Below, in pieces: positions 54,646 through 63,613 of a stretch of DNA of 64,000 nt. The notes under the pieces were generated by a model. It was given only the letters and a program-made list of their open reading frames with translations, was not told where the DNA came from and ran no database searches. The translations under genes and the position numbers were made by a program. How positions within the stretch are numbered: the stretch's first letter is position 1; every line of letters begins with the position of its first letter. Source of the stretch: Natronocalculus amylovorans (lineage in GTDB: Archaea; Halobacteriota; Halobacteria; Halobacteriales; Haloferacaceae); NCBI RefSeq assembly GCF_023638035.1, contig NZ_JAKRVX010000002.1, positions 310,001 through 374,000 on the forward strand. Reading direction: 5' to 3'.

Positions 54646-55494
54646 ATGCGTGCATTTCGCCTTGCATACGATGGGCGGCCGTTCTATGGCTACCAGCGGC
54701 AACCAGATGTTCCAACTATTGAGGAGACGCTGTTTGATGCGCTCCGATCGCTGGGTGTTATGGAAGCCGTCGATGACAAGCCAGCGGGATATGCGGCGGC
54801 CGGGCGAACTGATCGCGGCGTCTCTGCGCTGTCACAGACGGTTGCGTTTGACGCGCCGACGTGGCTCACACCACGGGCACTCAACAGCGAACTCCCGAAA
54901 ACGATCCGTGCATGGGCAAGCGCTGAAGCCCCAAACGACTTCCATGCAACACATCATGCAGTACGGCGGACATATCAGTATTCGCTGTATGCCCCACATG
55001 AAGGCGATCGACGAACCGGTCACGACGCAGTTGTTGACGAACGTGCAAAGAACGCCCTCGAACGACTCTGTGGAAGTCACGATTTCCATAACCTGACACC
55101 GGATGCAACCGGAACGTGGCGCGGCCTTTCAGGGCGAATGCAACGTGAGGGATCATTTTTACAGCTCTGGTTTGCAGCAGGTGGATTCCCCCGTGAACTG
55201 GTTCGCAGACTCGTCACAGTCGTGCATTCGGTAGCAGATGGTTCGATGCCGATCGATCGGGTTGATCGGCTCCTGAGTGAGGAGTCAGTCGATGGGAGAT
55301 ATGGCGTCGCCCCAGCACCACCGGAGCCGCTTATCCTTACCGATGTGACATATCCACAGATCAGGTTTGCGTCGGATCCGGATGCGTGCACGAGCAGTGT
55401 TCGCGCATTTAGCGAGGCGTCGACCGACGCACAGATACGACATCGGACCGCAGAAACGATCGCAACACAGATTGAACACGGATGTGAATACTAG
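54646..55494 (+). CDS. truA: tRNA pseudouridine synthase A
   Basis: Makes pseudouridine at positions 38-40 of the tRNA anticodon stem. 282 residues: MRAFRLAYDGRPFYGYQRQ, the catalytic GRTDRGVSALSQTVAF with Asp near residue 57, and TGHDAVVDERAKNALERLCGSHDFHNL and GRMQREGSFLQLWFAAGGFPRELVR later. ATG 54646 chosen; the hisS stop is 49 bases upstream. Adds to the tRNA-modification theme of the window. Confidence 0.94.
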   Translation: MRAFRLAYDGRPFYGYQRQPDVPTIEETLFDALRSLGVMEAVDDKPAGYAAAGRTDRGVSALSQTVAFDAPTWLTPRALNSELPKTIRAWASAEAPNDFHATHHAVRRTYQYSLYAPHEGDRRTGHDAVVDERAKNALERLCGSHDFHNLTPDATGTWRGLSGRMQREGSFLQLWFAAGGFPRELVRRLVTVVHSVADGSMPIDRVDRLLSEESVDGRYGVAPAPPEPLILTDVTYPQIRFASDPDACTSSVRAFSEASTDAQIRHRTAETIATQIEHGCEY

Positions 55495-55567
55495 TCACAG
55501 TATAGCCACGGAGTGCTGTATCGCACTCATAGTAATGTTTTGATTGTTTCATCCAGTACACTGTTGT

Positions 55568-56218
55568 ATGTGTTATGATTCGATCGTCTTTGACAATGAT
55601 GGTGTACTAACCTATCCAACACCACAAGCCGTGCTACAGCAAGGTGTCAAGGGTGCCTTTTCGAGGTTTGATATCACGCCGGATGATGATCTTGTTACAA
55701 AAATGGTTGACGCGGATGTCACACAGATTCAGCAGGTAGCACGACGATACAACATTGCTCCCAGTGTACTCTGGGAGCAGCGTGAAAAATCAGTTGCAGC
55801 CGCCCAACGGCGAGCGCTCGAAGATGGAACGAAGACGCTATATGAAGATGTTTCAACGCTTGAATCGCTCCACGCACCGATGGGGATTGTCAGCAACAAT
55901 CAGCATGAGACGGTACTATCGATTGTTGAGCTCTTCGAACTACGGGAGCTGTTTCCGTATGCAACCGGACGCGAGCCAACACTCGATGGATTTCAGCGAC
56001 GAAAACCAAACCCCGATTACCTAACAGATGCGCTCGACTCGATCGGCGTCTCCTCGGGACTCTATGTCGGCGACAGCAATGTTGATATTCTCGCAGCCAA
56101 TCGTGCCGGGATGGATGTTGCGTTCATTCGACGACCACACAGAACAGCGTATGAGTTGGTCGCCGAGCCGACGTATGAAATTAATTCACTTGAGGAGCTT
56201 GCCTCGATCGCAGTGTAG
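55568..56218 (+). CDS. HAD-superfamily hydrolase
   Basis: A 216-residue phosphatase-like protein. It has the four HAD motifs: SIVFDNDGVLTYPTPQ (nucleophile Asp), GIVSNNQHETVL, RKPNPDYLTDALDSIG with Lys, and GLYVGDSNVDILAANRAGMD with acidic pair. The layout resembles phosphoglycolate phosphatase-type enzymes; substrate not known. ATG 55568 (MCYDSIVFDN) is preferred over the upstream ATG 55544. It ends 6 bases from the converging peptidase gene. Confidence 0.88.
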   Translation: MCYDSIVFDNDGVLTYPTPQAVLQQGVKGAFSRFDITPDDDLVTKMVDADVTQIQQVARRYNIAPSVLWEQREKSVAAAQRRALEDGTKTLYEDVSTLESLHAPMGIVSNNQHETVLSIVELFELRELFPYATGREPTLDGFQRRKPNPDYLTDALDSIGVSSGLYVGDSNVDILAANRAGMDVAFIRRPHRTAYELVAEPTYEINSLEELASIAV

Positions 56219-56224
56219 CTAGAA

Positions 56225-57580
56225 CTACTCCCACGCATCGGGCCACAGATTAGCTGCTTTCATTCCAGTCTCAAACTCCGCCTCACGGAAGGCGTCTGCG
56301 ACTACATCTCTGTCGAGCCGGGGAAGTTCCGTATCGGTGAGTTCGATCGCCAGTAGTGCAGTCAGAATGCCGTGTTCTCGAATATCTCGATCGTCTACCT
56401 TGTCTCGGGTGTCTGCGGTTGTGTGGCCCCACCCGCGGCCTCGGTCGTTGCTTTCGCTGTGAAGCTGCAGTGCTGGAATTCCATCACGGACGAATGGCCA
56501 CTGGTCACTGAACGGATGTGGTTCACTAACAATCGTAATTGGATGTCTCGTTTGCGTGGAAACAGCCTGTGCAACCTCTTCTGTTTCGGTGGAGGTGTGT
56601 GTCATTGCCACCAAATCGCGGAACCGGCCAGCGCCATCCACATTCAAGACACCATGAATGGAGTCGTGTGAAACGTGTTCTGCAAGCTGTTCGGAGCCAA
56701 GTAGTCCGATCTCTTCACACCCAACTGCGACGACTCGAACTCGTTTCGTTAGCTCATCTTCGATCGCAGCAAGAATTCGTGCCGCAGTGAGGACGGTTGC
56801 AATCCCACAGCCATTGTCTAATGCGCCTTCGGCAATATCATGCCCGTCGTAGTGTGCAAGGAGTAAGAGCTCCTCATCGGTGTCAGCCCCGACTGTACCA
56901 ACAACATTTCGGCTCTCACCAGCTGTCGTTTCCGCTTGCACAGTAAGGCCCATTTCTGCGTGTTCTCCCGGTGTATTGACCGCATATTCCGAAAGCCAGT
57001 CACCTGTTTCGAGACTCACGCCGACTGCGACTGCATCAGCTTCATGTCCAAATGTAAGCGATCCCGTTGGTGGCAGTTGCCCGGGGATATGGTTAACAAA
57101 AACAAACCCAACAGCACCAGATTCGATCGCGTAGCTAAACTTCTCCATCCGGTGAATGAACCGACCACCTTCGGGCGTTGTTGTGCTTGCGACAACAATC
57201 TTGTCCGTCACATCGAGGTCGTCGATCTCTGCTGGCGTTCCATAGCCTGCATCAACGAATTCAGCGGTGACAGTGTCTGCTGGAGAGTACGGAAGTGCGA
57301 TCGTGTCAAACGTTCGATCGGTTGGCCCTGCAAGTTGAAGTGTGCTTGAGCCACGCCGCCATTCGTGCATCTGGAACGGATTTTGAGTCACATTGTGTAG
57401 CCCTGCGGTCGTGAATGCGTCCGCGATGACGGCTGCGGCTTCATGTTCTCCCGGGCTCCCGCCCATTCGATTGCCGATCGCCGTTAAATCAGTAATAAAT
57501 TCCCACGGAACATCGTCCGTCCACGTTCGACCGATCGCGGCACTGAGCGCATCCGATCGGTCAGTCCCAGTAAAAGACAT
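56225..57580 (-). CDS. M28 family metallopeptidase (aminopeptidase)
   Basis: Removes amino acids from peptide ends. 451 residues. The zinc site is visible: LLLLAHYDGHDIAEGALDNGCGIAT with His and Asp, VAVGCEEIGLLGSEQLAEH with Glu pair, then Asp in LNVDGAGRFRD and HPFSDQWPF and GHTTADTRDKV with His. A PA domain-like part lies between (SGAVGFVFVNHIPG). No signal peptide with ATG 57580 (MSFTGTDRSD), so it may act inside the cell. It sits next to PepF and PAN, suggesting peptide turnover. Confidence 0.87.
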   Translation of the reverse strand: MSFTGTDRSDALSAAIGRTWTDDVPWEFITDLTAIGNRMGGSPGEHEAAAVIADAFTTAGLHNVTQNPFQMHEWRRGSSTLQLAGPTDRTFDTIALPYSPADTVTAEFVDAGYGTPAEIDDLDVTDKIVVASTTTPEGGRFIHRMEKFSYAIESGAVGFVFVNHIPGQLPPTGSLTFGHEADAVAVGVSLETGDWLSEYAVNTPGEHAEMGLTVQAETTAGESRNVVGTVGADTDEELLLLAHYDGHDIAEGALDNGCGIATVLTAARILAAIEDELTKRVRVVAVGCEEIGLLGSEQLAEHVSHDSIHGVLNVDGAGRFRDLVAMTHTSTETEEVAQAVSTQTRHPITIVSEPHPFSDQWPFVRDGIPALQLHSESNDRGRGWGHTTADTRDKVDDRDIREHGILTALLAIELTDTELPRLDRDVVADAFREAEFETGMKAANLWPDAWE

Positions 57581-57701
57581 AGTTGGCACATAACAGACCG
57601 ACCACAAAACAGTATGGCTCGCGGCGGGATGAGCAGAATACACGCCACGCATCATGTTGAGATTGGCAAGACTTACCACTGGAGATGACCTTCGAATCGA
57701 T

Positions 57702-59492
57702 ATGAGTTCGGTTCCTGAACGGAGCGATATTGAAGAGGAATATAAATGGGCTCTTGGGAGCATCTATGCATCTGATGAGGATTGGGAGCACGCTTTTGAA
57801 GCGGTATCTGAGCGGATTTCCGAGCTTCGAGCCTACGAAGGACAAGCGACAACAGATCCAGAGACTCTGCTTGAGCTACTCGACCTCCGAGAAGAGATCA
57901 TGCGTGATGTTGCACAAGTCAGTGTCTATGCAAGCCTTCGCAGCAGTGAAGATACACGTAACCAGGAGTATCAAGCACTCTCCGCGAAAGCACAATCGCT
58001 CTCTTCGCAGGCATCAAGTGCGATCTCATACCTAGAACCGGAGCTACAAACGCTCTCTGCCGAAGAGATTGACCACTTCATCGACGCAGAGCCTGCATTG
58101 GAAACCTATCGGCAGTACTTCGATGACGTCCTCCGTGGGAAAGAACACACCCGATCAGCGGAAGTTGAAGAGCTCCTTGCTGAGCTCGGCGAGGTCACAA
58201 GCGCACCAAGTGAGATCTACTCGATGCTTGCAAACGCAGATATGGAGTTCCCAACCGTCGAAGACCCTGATGGAGATGCAGTCGAAATCAGTCAAGGGAA
58301 CTTTACGAAGCTACAGAAGCACGAGGATCGATCGTTCCGGAAACGTGTCCACGAAGAGTTCTATGATGAATGGGAAGCGGTACGGAATACGGTTGGCACA
58401 TCACTAAAAAACCAAGTCCGAAAAGATGTGAAGATGGCGCGGGCACGAAACTACGACAGTGCCCGAGAAGCCGCACTTGATGGACCGAACGTCCCTGTTG
58501 AAGTGTATGATACGCTTGTGGATACCGTTCGAGAGAACCTCTCGTATCTCCATCGACACGCAGCGCTCAAACAGGACGCGCTCGGTGTTGAGACGCTTCA
58601 AATGTGGGATCTGTATATGTCGATAACTGGGGAGGAAGGTCCAGAAGTGAGCTACGAACAGGCGAAAGAGTGGGTTATTGAGGCAGTTGCGCCGCTTGGT
58701 GAGGAGTACCAAGAACGAATGGCAGAAGGTTTAGAAGATCGGTGGGTCGATGTGTACGAGAACCGTGGCAAACGTGCCGGCGCATTCTCCTCAGGAACCT
58801 ACGACACACAGCCGTTCATCATGATGAACTATCAGGATGACATTGCCTCAATGTTCACACTTGCACACGAGCTTGGACATTCAATGCACTCCGAATTAGC
58901 GCAAGAGAAACAGGCGTGGCACGATGCAGGGTATGAGATCTTTGTTGCAGAAGTTGCATCGACAGTCAATGAGACGCTTTTGACACACTATCTGCTTGAA
59001 AATCTCGACGATGACGAGCTCCGCATGCACGTCCTCGATGAGTACCTTGAGCGGTTCCGATCGACGCTGTTCCGCCAAACAATGTTTGCAGACTTTGAAC
59101 ACCAAATTCACGCACTTGCGGAGGATGACAAACCACTCACGCCAGACGTGTTTGATCAAGTATATGGCGATCTCAAAGCGGAGTTCTACGAACCAGCAGC
59201 AGTAGACGATCGGATTGCTCGTGAGTGGGAACGCATCCCACACTTCTACTACAATTTCTATGTGTACCAGTACGCAACTGGCATCTCTGCTGCAGTGGCA
59301 ATCGTTGAGAAGATCCGCGAAGAAGGCGACGATGCAGCCGCAGATTACCGAGCAATGCTCGCAGCTGGTGGGAGCGTCTATCCGATCGAAGCACTCGAAA
59401 TTGCAGGCATTGATATGACATCACCGGAACCGATCGAATCAGCACTTGCAGTGTATGGGGAGTACCTCGATCGCATGGCTGAGCTCCAGTAA
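57702..59492 (+). CDS. pepF: Oligoendopeptidase F (M3 family)
   Basis: Cuts oligopeptides in the cytoplasm. 596 residues; the start MSSVPERSDIEEEYKWALGSIYASD resembles the DWDLxDLYPS region of PepF (shown in part). The zinc motif FTLAHELGHSMHSEL is near residues 388-394, followed by AEVASTVNETLLTHYLL with Glu. The rest is helical, with the acidic residues typical of halophiles. ATG 57702 was chosen over upstream codons. It likely digests fragments from the PAN-proteasome system, whose ATPase is the next gene. Confidence 0.93.
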   Translation: MSSVPERSDIEEEYKWALGSIYASDEDWEHAFEAVSERISELRAYEGQATTDPETLLELLDLREEIMRDVAQVSVYASLRSSEDTRNQEYQALSAKAQSLSSQASSAISYLEPELQTLSAEEIDHFIDAEPALETYRQYFDDVLRGKEHTRSAEVEELLAELGEVTSAPSEIYSMLANADMEFPTVEDPDGDAVEISQGNFTKLQKHEDRSFRKRVHEEFYDEWEAVRNTVGTSLKNQVRKDVKMARARNYDSAREAALDGPNVPVEVYDTLVDTVRENLSYLHRHAALKQDALGVETLQMWDLYMSITGEEGPEVSYEQAKEWVIEAVAPLGEEYQERMAEGLEDRWVDVYENRGKRAGAFSSGTYDTQPFIMMNYQDDIASMFTLAHELGHSMHSELAQEKQAWHDAGYEIFVAEVASTVNETLLTHYLLENLDDDELRMHVLDEYLERFRSTLFRQTMFADFEHQIHALAEDDKPLTPDVFDQVYGDLKAEFYEPAAVDDRIAREWERIPHFYYNFYVYQYATGISAAVAIVEKIREEGDDAAADYRAMLAAGGSVYPIEALEIAGIDMTSPEPIESALAVYGEYLDRMAELQ

Positions 59493-59571
59493 CTCAGTAA
59501 ACACAAATGAAACGCGTGACGTTCATCGACCCAAAAGCACATTTACACGCAACCCAAAGAGCAGGTAGCGA

Positions 59572-60795
59572 ATGTCACGTAGCCCATCGCTGCCGGACCA
59601 ACCACGGCTTGATTTGGATCCCGATATGTCCGATACCGAGCGACTTGATGCGATACAAAAACACTTCAAACGTATCGTTTCAGTCAACGAAGAGCTCCAG
59701 CACCGGCTTTCGGATGCAACAGAACGCCGTCAAGACCTCCGTGAAGAAGTTCGACAGTTAAAACGTCGAAACGATGCACTCAAAACCTCCGCTCTCTACA
59801 TCGCCTCCGTTGAGGAGGTGTCTGACGACGGGGTCGTTATCAAACAACACGGCAACAACCAAGAGGTCCTGACAACAGTTTCTCCACAGGCTGCTGAGCA
59901 GCTTGAAGCAGGCGATCGGGTCGCAATCAATGAGTCATTTGCGATACAGCTTATTCTCGATGATGAGACAGACTCCAGAGCACAAGCGATGGAGATTTCC
60001 GAATCACCAGATGTACGATATGAGGACATTGGTGGGATTGATCAACAGATCCAAGAGGTCAAAGAAGCCGTTGAAGATCCGTTAACGAATCCAGAAATCT
60101 TCGATGCCGTCGGTGTTGAGCCACCGTCAGGTGTGCTTTTGTATGGTCCACCAGGGACCGGGAAAACAATGCTTGCAAAAGCAGTTGCAAACGAGACGGA
60201 TGCAACATTTATTAAAATGGCCGGATCCGAGCTTGTCCAGAAGTTCATCGGTGAAGGTGCTCGACTGGTTCGTGACCTGTTCAAACTGGCGTCCGAACGT
60301 GAGCCTGCAGTCGTCTTTATTGACGAGATTGATGCGGTTGCTTCACGACGGACTGACTCGAAAACGTCCGGTGATGCAGAAGTCCAACGGACGATGATGC
60401 AGTTGCTTTCGGAGATGGATGGCTTCGACGATCGAGGTGATATTCGAATCATTGCCGCGACAAATCGGTTTGACATGCTTGATGAAGCGATTTTGCGACC
60501 AGGTCGATTTGATCGACTCATTGAAGTACCGAAGCCTGGCGCTGAGGGGCGACGTCGTATTCTTGAAATACACACACAAGGAATGAACATTGCGGCCGAT
60601 GTTGATCTTGATTCGATCGCCGACGGACTTGGTGAGTACAGCGGTGCAGATATCGAGAGCCTCACAACAGAAGCAGGAATGTTTGCGATTCGTGACGACA
60701 GAACAGAAGTAAATCTTCAAGACTTCGAGAGTGCAAAAGAAAAGATTGAACGTTCGGATGATGACCCAGATGGCGTCATCAACTATCAGTACTAG
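59572..60795 (+). CDS. pan: Proteasome-activating nucleotidase PAN
   Basis: Hexameric ATPase that unfolds proteins and feeds them into the 20S proteasome. 407 residues: an N-terminal coiled coil (ELQHRLSDATERRQDLREEVRQLKRRNDALK, in parts), an OB domain, then the AAA module with GPPGTGKTMLAKAVANE near residue 192, VVFIDEIDAVASRRTD near 248 and ATNRFDMLDEAILRPGRFDRLIEV. The pore loop KMAGSELVQKFIG is present. The C-terminus is NYQY: Tyr occurs third-last and last, not second-last as in the HbYX docking motif. Confidence 0.94.
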   Translation: MSRSPSLPDQPRLDLDPDMSDTERLDAIQKHFKRIVSVNEELQHRLSDATERRQDLREEVRQLKRRNDALKTSALYIASVEEVSDDGVVIKQHGNNQEVLTTVSPQAAEQLEAGDRVAINESFAIQLILDDETDSRAQAMEISESPDVRYEDIGGIDQQIQEVKEAVEDPLTNPEIFDAVGVEPPSGVLLYGPPGTGKTMLAKAVANETDATFIKMAGSELVQKFIGEGARLVRDLFKLASEREPAVVFIDEIDAVASRRTDSKTSGDAEVQRTMMQLLSEMDGFDDRGDIRIIAATNRFDMLDEAILRPGRFDRLIEVPKPGAEGRRRILEIHTQGMNIAADVDLDSIADGLGEYSGADIESLTTEAGMFAIRDDRTEVNLQDFESAKEKIERSDDDPDGVINYQY

Positions 60796-60840
60796 CGACT
60801 ACTTGCTTTTGTTTTCGTAACGCATTACGCGCGTGACCAC

Positions 60841-61335
60841 GTGAGTCAGCTAATGAATACAACAATCCATGTCGCAAGCGGCGTGGGAACCGGGCCAACA
60901 GAACTGGCAGCGTATGATGCTGCGTTAGCGGATATTAATCTCCATAATTACAATCTGGTAGCGGTCTCTTCTGTTATTCCCAAAACAGCAACCGTTGTTC
61001 AGGCCGATCGAGCACCGGATCTCGGGGCAGCAGGAAACCGATTGTTTGTGGTGCAGTCGGAGATGGCATCACGACCAGGCACTGACGAACCGATCGTTGC
61101 GGGGCTTGGCTGGGTAACAGGTGATGGCCCAGGCTTGTTCTACGAAGCAAATGGGCATGACGAAACAGTTGTACAGCAGTTGCTCGAAGACGGTTTACAG
61201 GCGGGCGGAGAGCTTCGAGAATGGACATTTACCGACCAGTCGTTTGAGATTCGGTTAGTAGAACCTGAGACAGACGAGTACACTGTTGTCGTTTGTCTTG
61301 CTGCCTATGGTGACAGCGAGCCGATGTTCAAATAG
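60841..61335 (+). CDS. pdaD: Pyruvoyl-dependent arginine decarboxylase
   Basis: Decarboxylates arginine to agmatine. The 164-residue proenzyme self-cleaves between two Ser residues (Ser43-Ser44 in NLVAVSSVIPK), making a pyruvoyl cofactor from the second. It has the family residues VASGVGTGPTELAAYDAAL and LGWVTGDGPGLFYEANG. Archaea need agmatine for the agmatidine base of tRNA-Ile and, in some, for polyamines; haloarchaea have few polyamines, so the tRNA use is the likelier. Start GTG 60841, or ATG 60853 (MNTTIHVAS). It follows pan by 46 bases. Confidence 0.92.
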   Translation: MSQLMNTTIHVASGVGTGPTELAAYDAALADINLHNYNLVAVSSVIPKTATVVQADRAPDLGAAGNRLFVVQSEMASRPGTDEPIVAGLGWVTGDGPGLFYEANGHDETVVQQLLEDGLQAGGELREWTFTDQSFEIRLVEPETDEYTVVVCLAAYGDSEPMFK

Positions 61336-61362
61336 TGACACATAGTCACACATTTCCCGACG

Positions 61363-61370
61363 CTTTTATA
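61363..61370 (+). promoter_or_regulatory. TATA box of the DUF5811 gene
   Basis: CTTTTATA centred about 24 bases before the ATG at 61391, as for a leaderless transcript. Confidence 0.45.
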
Positions 61371-61390
61371 CAACTGTACACCCTACACAA

Positions 61391-61786
61391 ATGACAACGT
61401 ACATGAATGGAAACAACCCCTATGCAGGGGCCCCGGGCACGGTCCAGGCAGGCCAGCCAACACATGGTGTAGAGCTTTCAGGTGAAGAAAAAGAGATACT
61501 TCGCCGTGAGGTTGCCGCGATTGTCTCACAGACACAATCGTATCTTCCGGAAGGCTACCACGTTGGGTCAGAGCTCTCATTTGATGGGACGACGCCACTG
61601 GCGACAGTTGCAGTCGATCCACCAGCTGGGCACCCAGTAAGTGCAGGGTTCACGCCGGAAGTAGAGGACCTCAAGTCGGGACTCAACGAGAGCGACACTG
61701 CAGAGGTTGCACAAGGCCTTGCAGCAAGTGCTGCAATGCAAGTCATGAGTGCTGTTGGCGACAGTGTAACACCAACAGGTCGATAA
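61391..61786 (+). CDS. Small haloarchaeal protein, DUF5811-like
   Basis: A 131-residue soluble protein. After a Gly/Pro/Asn-rich start it has VELSGEEKEILRREVAAIVSQTQSYLPEGYHVGSELS (in parts: VELSGEEKEILRREVAAIVS and YLPEGYHVGSELS), then an alpha/beta tail ending ASAAMQVMSAVGDSVTP. I think it is the haloarchaeal DUF5811; function not known. It has a TATA box 24 bases before its ATG, so a strong own promoter. No Cys, no membrane segment. Confidence 0.72.
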   Translation: MTTYMNGNNPYAGAPGTVQAGQPTHGVELSGEEKEILRREVAAIVSQTQSYLPEGYHVGSELSFDGTTPLATVAVDPPAGHPVSAGFTPEVEDLKSGLNESDTAEVAQGLAASAAMQVMSAVGDSVTPTGR

Positions 61787-61806
61787 CGGCCGCAAGTGTC
61801 TATTTA

Positions 61807-62040
61807 TTAGCGTGATTGTCGACGCTGATTGATGGCAGCGACTCCGATTGCACCACAAATAATCCCAAGTGAGCAGAGACTTCCTACAGCAACCGCCAAC
61901 AGGAGTGAGAGCTGCGAAAGCCATCCGACACCCAAGCTAATCGCTAACACAGTCGGGATTAATACAATGATGAGATCGTACAACTGTTGCGTTTCGATCG
62001 AAATCTGAGAGATGTACTGCGCTGTGGAATTGACCATCAA
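61807..62040 (-). CDS. Small two-helix membrane protein
   Basis: A 77-residue protein with two hydrophobic helices (YDLIIVLIPTVLAISLGVGW and LLLAVAVGSLCSLGIICGAI) and a basic end (NQRRQSR). Unrecognised. It converges on the DUF5811 gene with 20 bases between. Confidence 0.6.
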   Translation of the reverse strand: MMVNSTAQYISQISIETQQLYDLIIVLIPTVLAISLGVGWLSQLSLLLAVAVGSLCSLGIICGAIGVAAINQRRQSR

Positions 62041-62106
62041 CAGTGACTCATCGATTGGTGATGGTCGATTGCCACTTAGGGGTTGTTGTGGTTGAAGATA
62101 CAGTCT

Positions 62107-62622
62107 CTATCTCTGATATCGGCTGAGCGGGTTCTGCTGTTGGTATCCAGTGGTGGTTTGTTTCAACAGACCAAGCAGAGCAAGCCACTCTACTAGTCGA
62201 GCATGGCCCTGCTCCCACGCAGATTCCCATTGTGGATCTCGTAGCTGTTCCCATGGTGGTGCAAGCGATTTTGTGACTTCCAACAGTGACTCCCCCGTTT
62301 GGGCTTTCTCATCATCAAAAGCGAGAGCAAGCACTTCCTGCGCGCCAAGCACAGCCGAAACGAATCGTATTCTGATTTCGTCGAGTGGAGGGCGATCGGC
62401 GATGCGAACGTATCCCTGTGTAGTGTTGGTTACAAGGGACAAGGCTCGAAGCAGTGTAATCCAATCATGTGCTGTCTGTGGGTCTGTGATGGTACAGCGC
62501 CGTTGGATCCGTCGTTTGCACTCGACTTCGGTCGCAGGAACAAGCGGAACTGCACGATGAACGTCCCATACTGTATCAACCGTTTCCGGAGCAGGAGGGA
62601 GCCGAGTGAGTTTAATTCGCAT
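62107..62622 (-). CDS. Hypothetical protein co-translated with mch
   Basis: A 171-residue protein, not recognised. Soluble, rather neutral for a halophile, with Arg and Trp: MRIKLTRLPPAPETVDTVWDVH, CKRRIQRRCTITDPQTAHDWITLLRAL, and helical parts EVLALAFDDEKAQTGESLL and WEQGHARLVEWLALLGLLKQ. The start codon shares one base with the stop of mch, so it is translated with that gene. It could assist in C1 metabolism, but nothing in its sequence shows that. Confidence 0.7.
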   Translation of the reverse strand: MRIKLTRLPPAPETVDTVWDVHRAVPLVPATEVECKRRIQRRCTITDPQTAHDWITLLRALSLVTNTTQGYVRIADRPPLDEIRIRFVSAVLGAQEVLALAFDDEKAQTGESLLEVTKSLAPPWEQLRDPQWESAWEQGHARLVEWLALLGLLKQTTTGYQQQNPLSRYQR

Positions 62623-63557
62623 TACTGGAGATCGAAAGACGCTGCAAGCAGTTCCTCATTTGTCTCTCCAACGACATGGGTTGGACCGTTAACCACGTCG
62701 ATCGTCACTGTCGCAGGGGCAAAAACAGACGGTGGAATCTCATAGAAGTCCCAGTCTGCATCTGCAAAGATCTCGACAAACGGTGTTCCATACTCCGCTG
62801 TTGCGGTTGAGGATACCGAATTAAACACCGAGTCATCCTCGGTCACTTGCAAATATACTTCACCACCATACGCCAGCGCATCATTTGTTCGGCCCATCGC
62901 AATGGATTCATCGTAGCTGACCGGTGCGATCGGTGCACGACACGATGCGGAGCGGATATTTTGTGGAGAGTAGTCAAGATCAGAGAGCCTCATAACCGCG
63001 AGCTCCGCAGCACGGGCAGCCATTGTGATGCTTCCAACCATTGATCCAGTTGCGTAAGTAGGCAAGAAGACACCGCTTGGTTCGATCTCAGCTAGTTCTG
63101 CGACATGCTTTGCGATCCGATCGTCTGGGAGTTCTGCAGATTCGATCGAAAGCACAGTGAGATCAAACTGATCATAGTAGTTCATTTTGTCAAAGTCCGA
63201 TTCCATTCGGGCGAGCGCACGCGCAGGACCGGATCCAAGACCATTGTATACATCGAAATCAAGCTCCCAGCCGGCTTTTTGTGAACATAAGAGTGCAATT
63301 CCGGGGTTGTCAGTAGACAGTTCGACATACGGACGTGGTGTGCCGTTTATTGAGCCCATACTTGTATGCACAGATGCTAAGCCTGCAGTCTGGATCTCAG
63401 TAAGAAAGAGTCCGGCCTCAAATCCACCATCCTCTTCAACGCCAAAATCGACAACCGTAGCCCCTGAATCCAATTCGTAGGCATCGATGTTTAGCTCCCC
63501 AGCAAACTCCAACGCCTCATCAAGTAGCTCGATCGCCGATCGATTGATGCTTTCCAT
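62622..63557 (-). CDS. mch: Methenyltetrahydromethanopterin cyclohydrolase
   Basis: Interconverts methenyl and N5-formyl groups on tetrahydromethanopterin (or a folate in haloarchaea). 311 residues: MESINRSAIELLDEALEFAGE, YELDSGATVVDFGVEEDGGFEAG, LSTDNPGIALLCSQKAGWEL, GSGPARALA and YGGEVYLQVTEDDS, all matching Mch. Start at ATG 63557, since 29 upstream residues are basic and Trp-rich. No methyl-coenzyme M reductase is present, so it is not a methanogen; Mch in haloarchaea is known but its substrate is not fully clear. It follows the SDR gene. Confidence 0.93.
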   Translation of the reverse strand: MESINRSAIELLDEALEFAGELNIDAYELDSGATVVDFGVEEDGGFEAGLFLTEIQTAGLASVHTSMGSINGTPRPYVELSTDNPGIALLCSQKAGWELDFDVYNGLGSGPARALARMESDFDKMNYYDQFDLTVLSIESAELPDDRIAKHVAELAEIEPSGVFLPTYATGSMVGSITMAARAAELAVMRLSDLDYSPQNIRSASCRAPIAPVSYDESIAMGRTNDALAYGGEVYLQVTEDDSVFNSVSSTATAEYGTPFVEIFADADWDFYEIPPSVFAPATVTIDVVNGPTHVVGETNEELLAASFDLQ

Positions 63558-63613
63558 ATGGCCACCTTGCGCGGCATCTGCTAAAGGGATTGTTGTCCAG
63601 CGGATGGCGGGGA

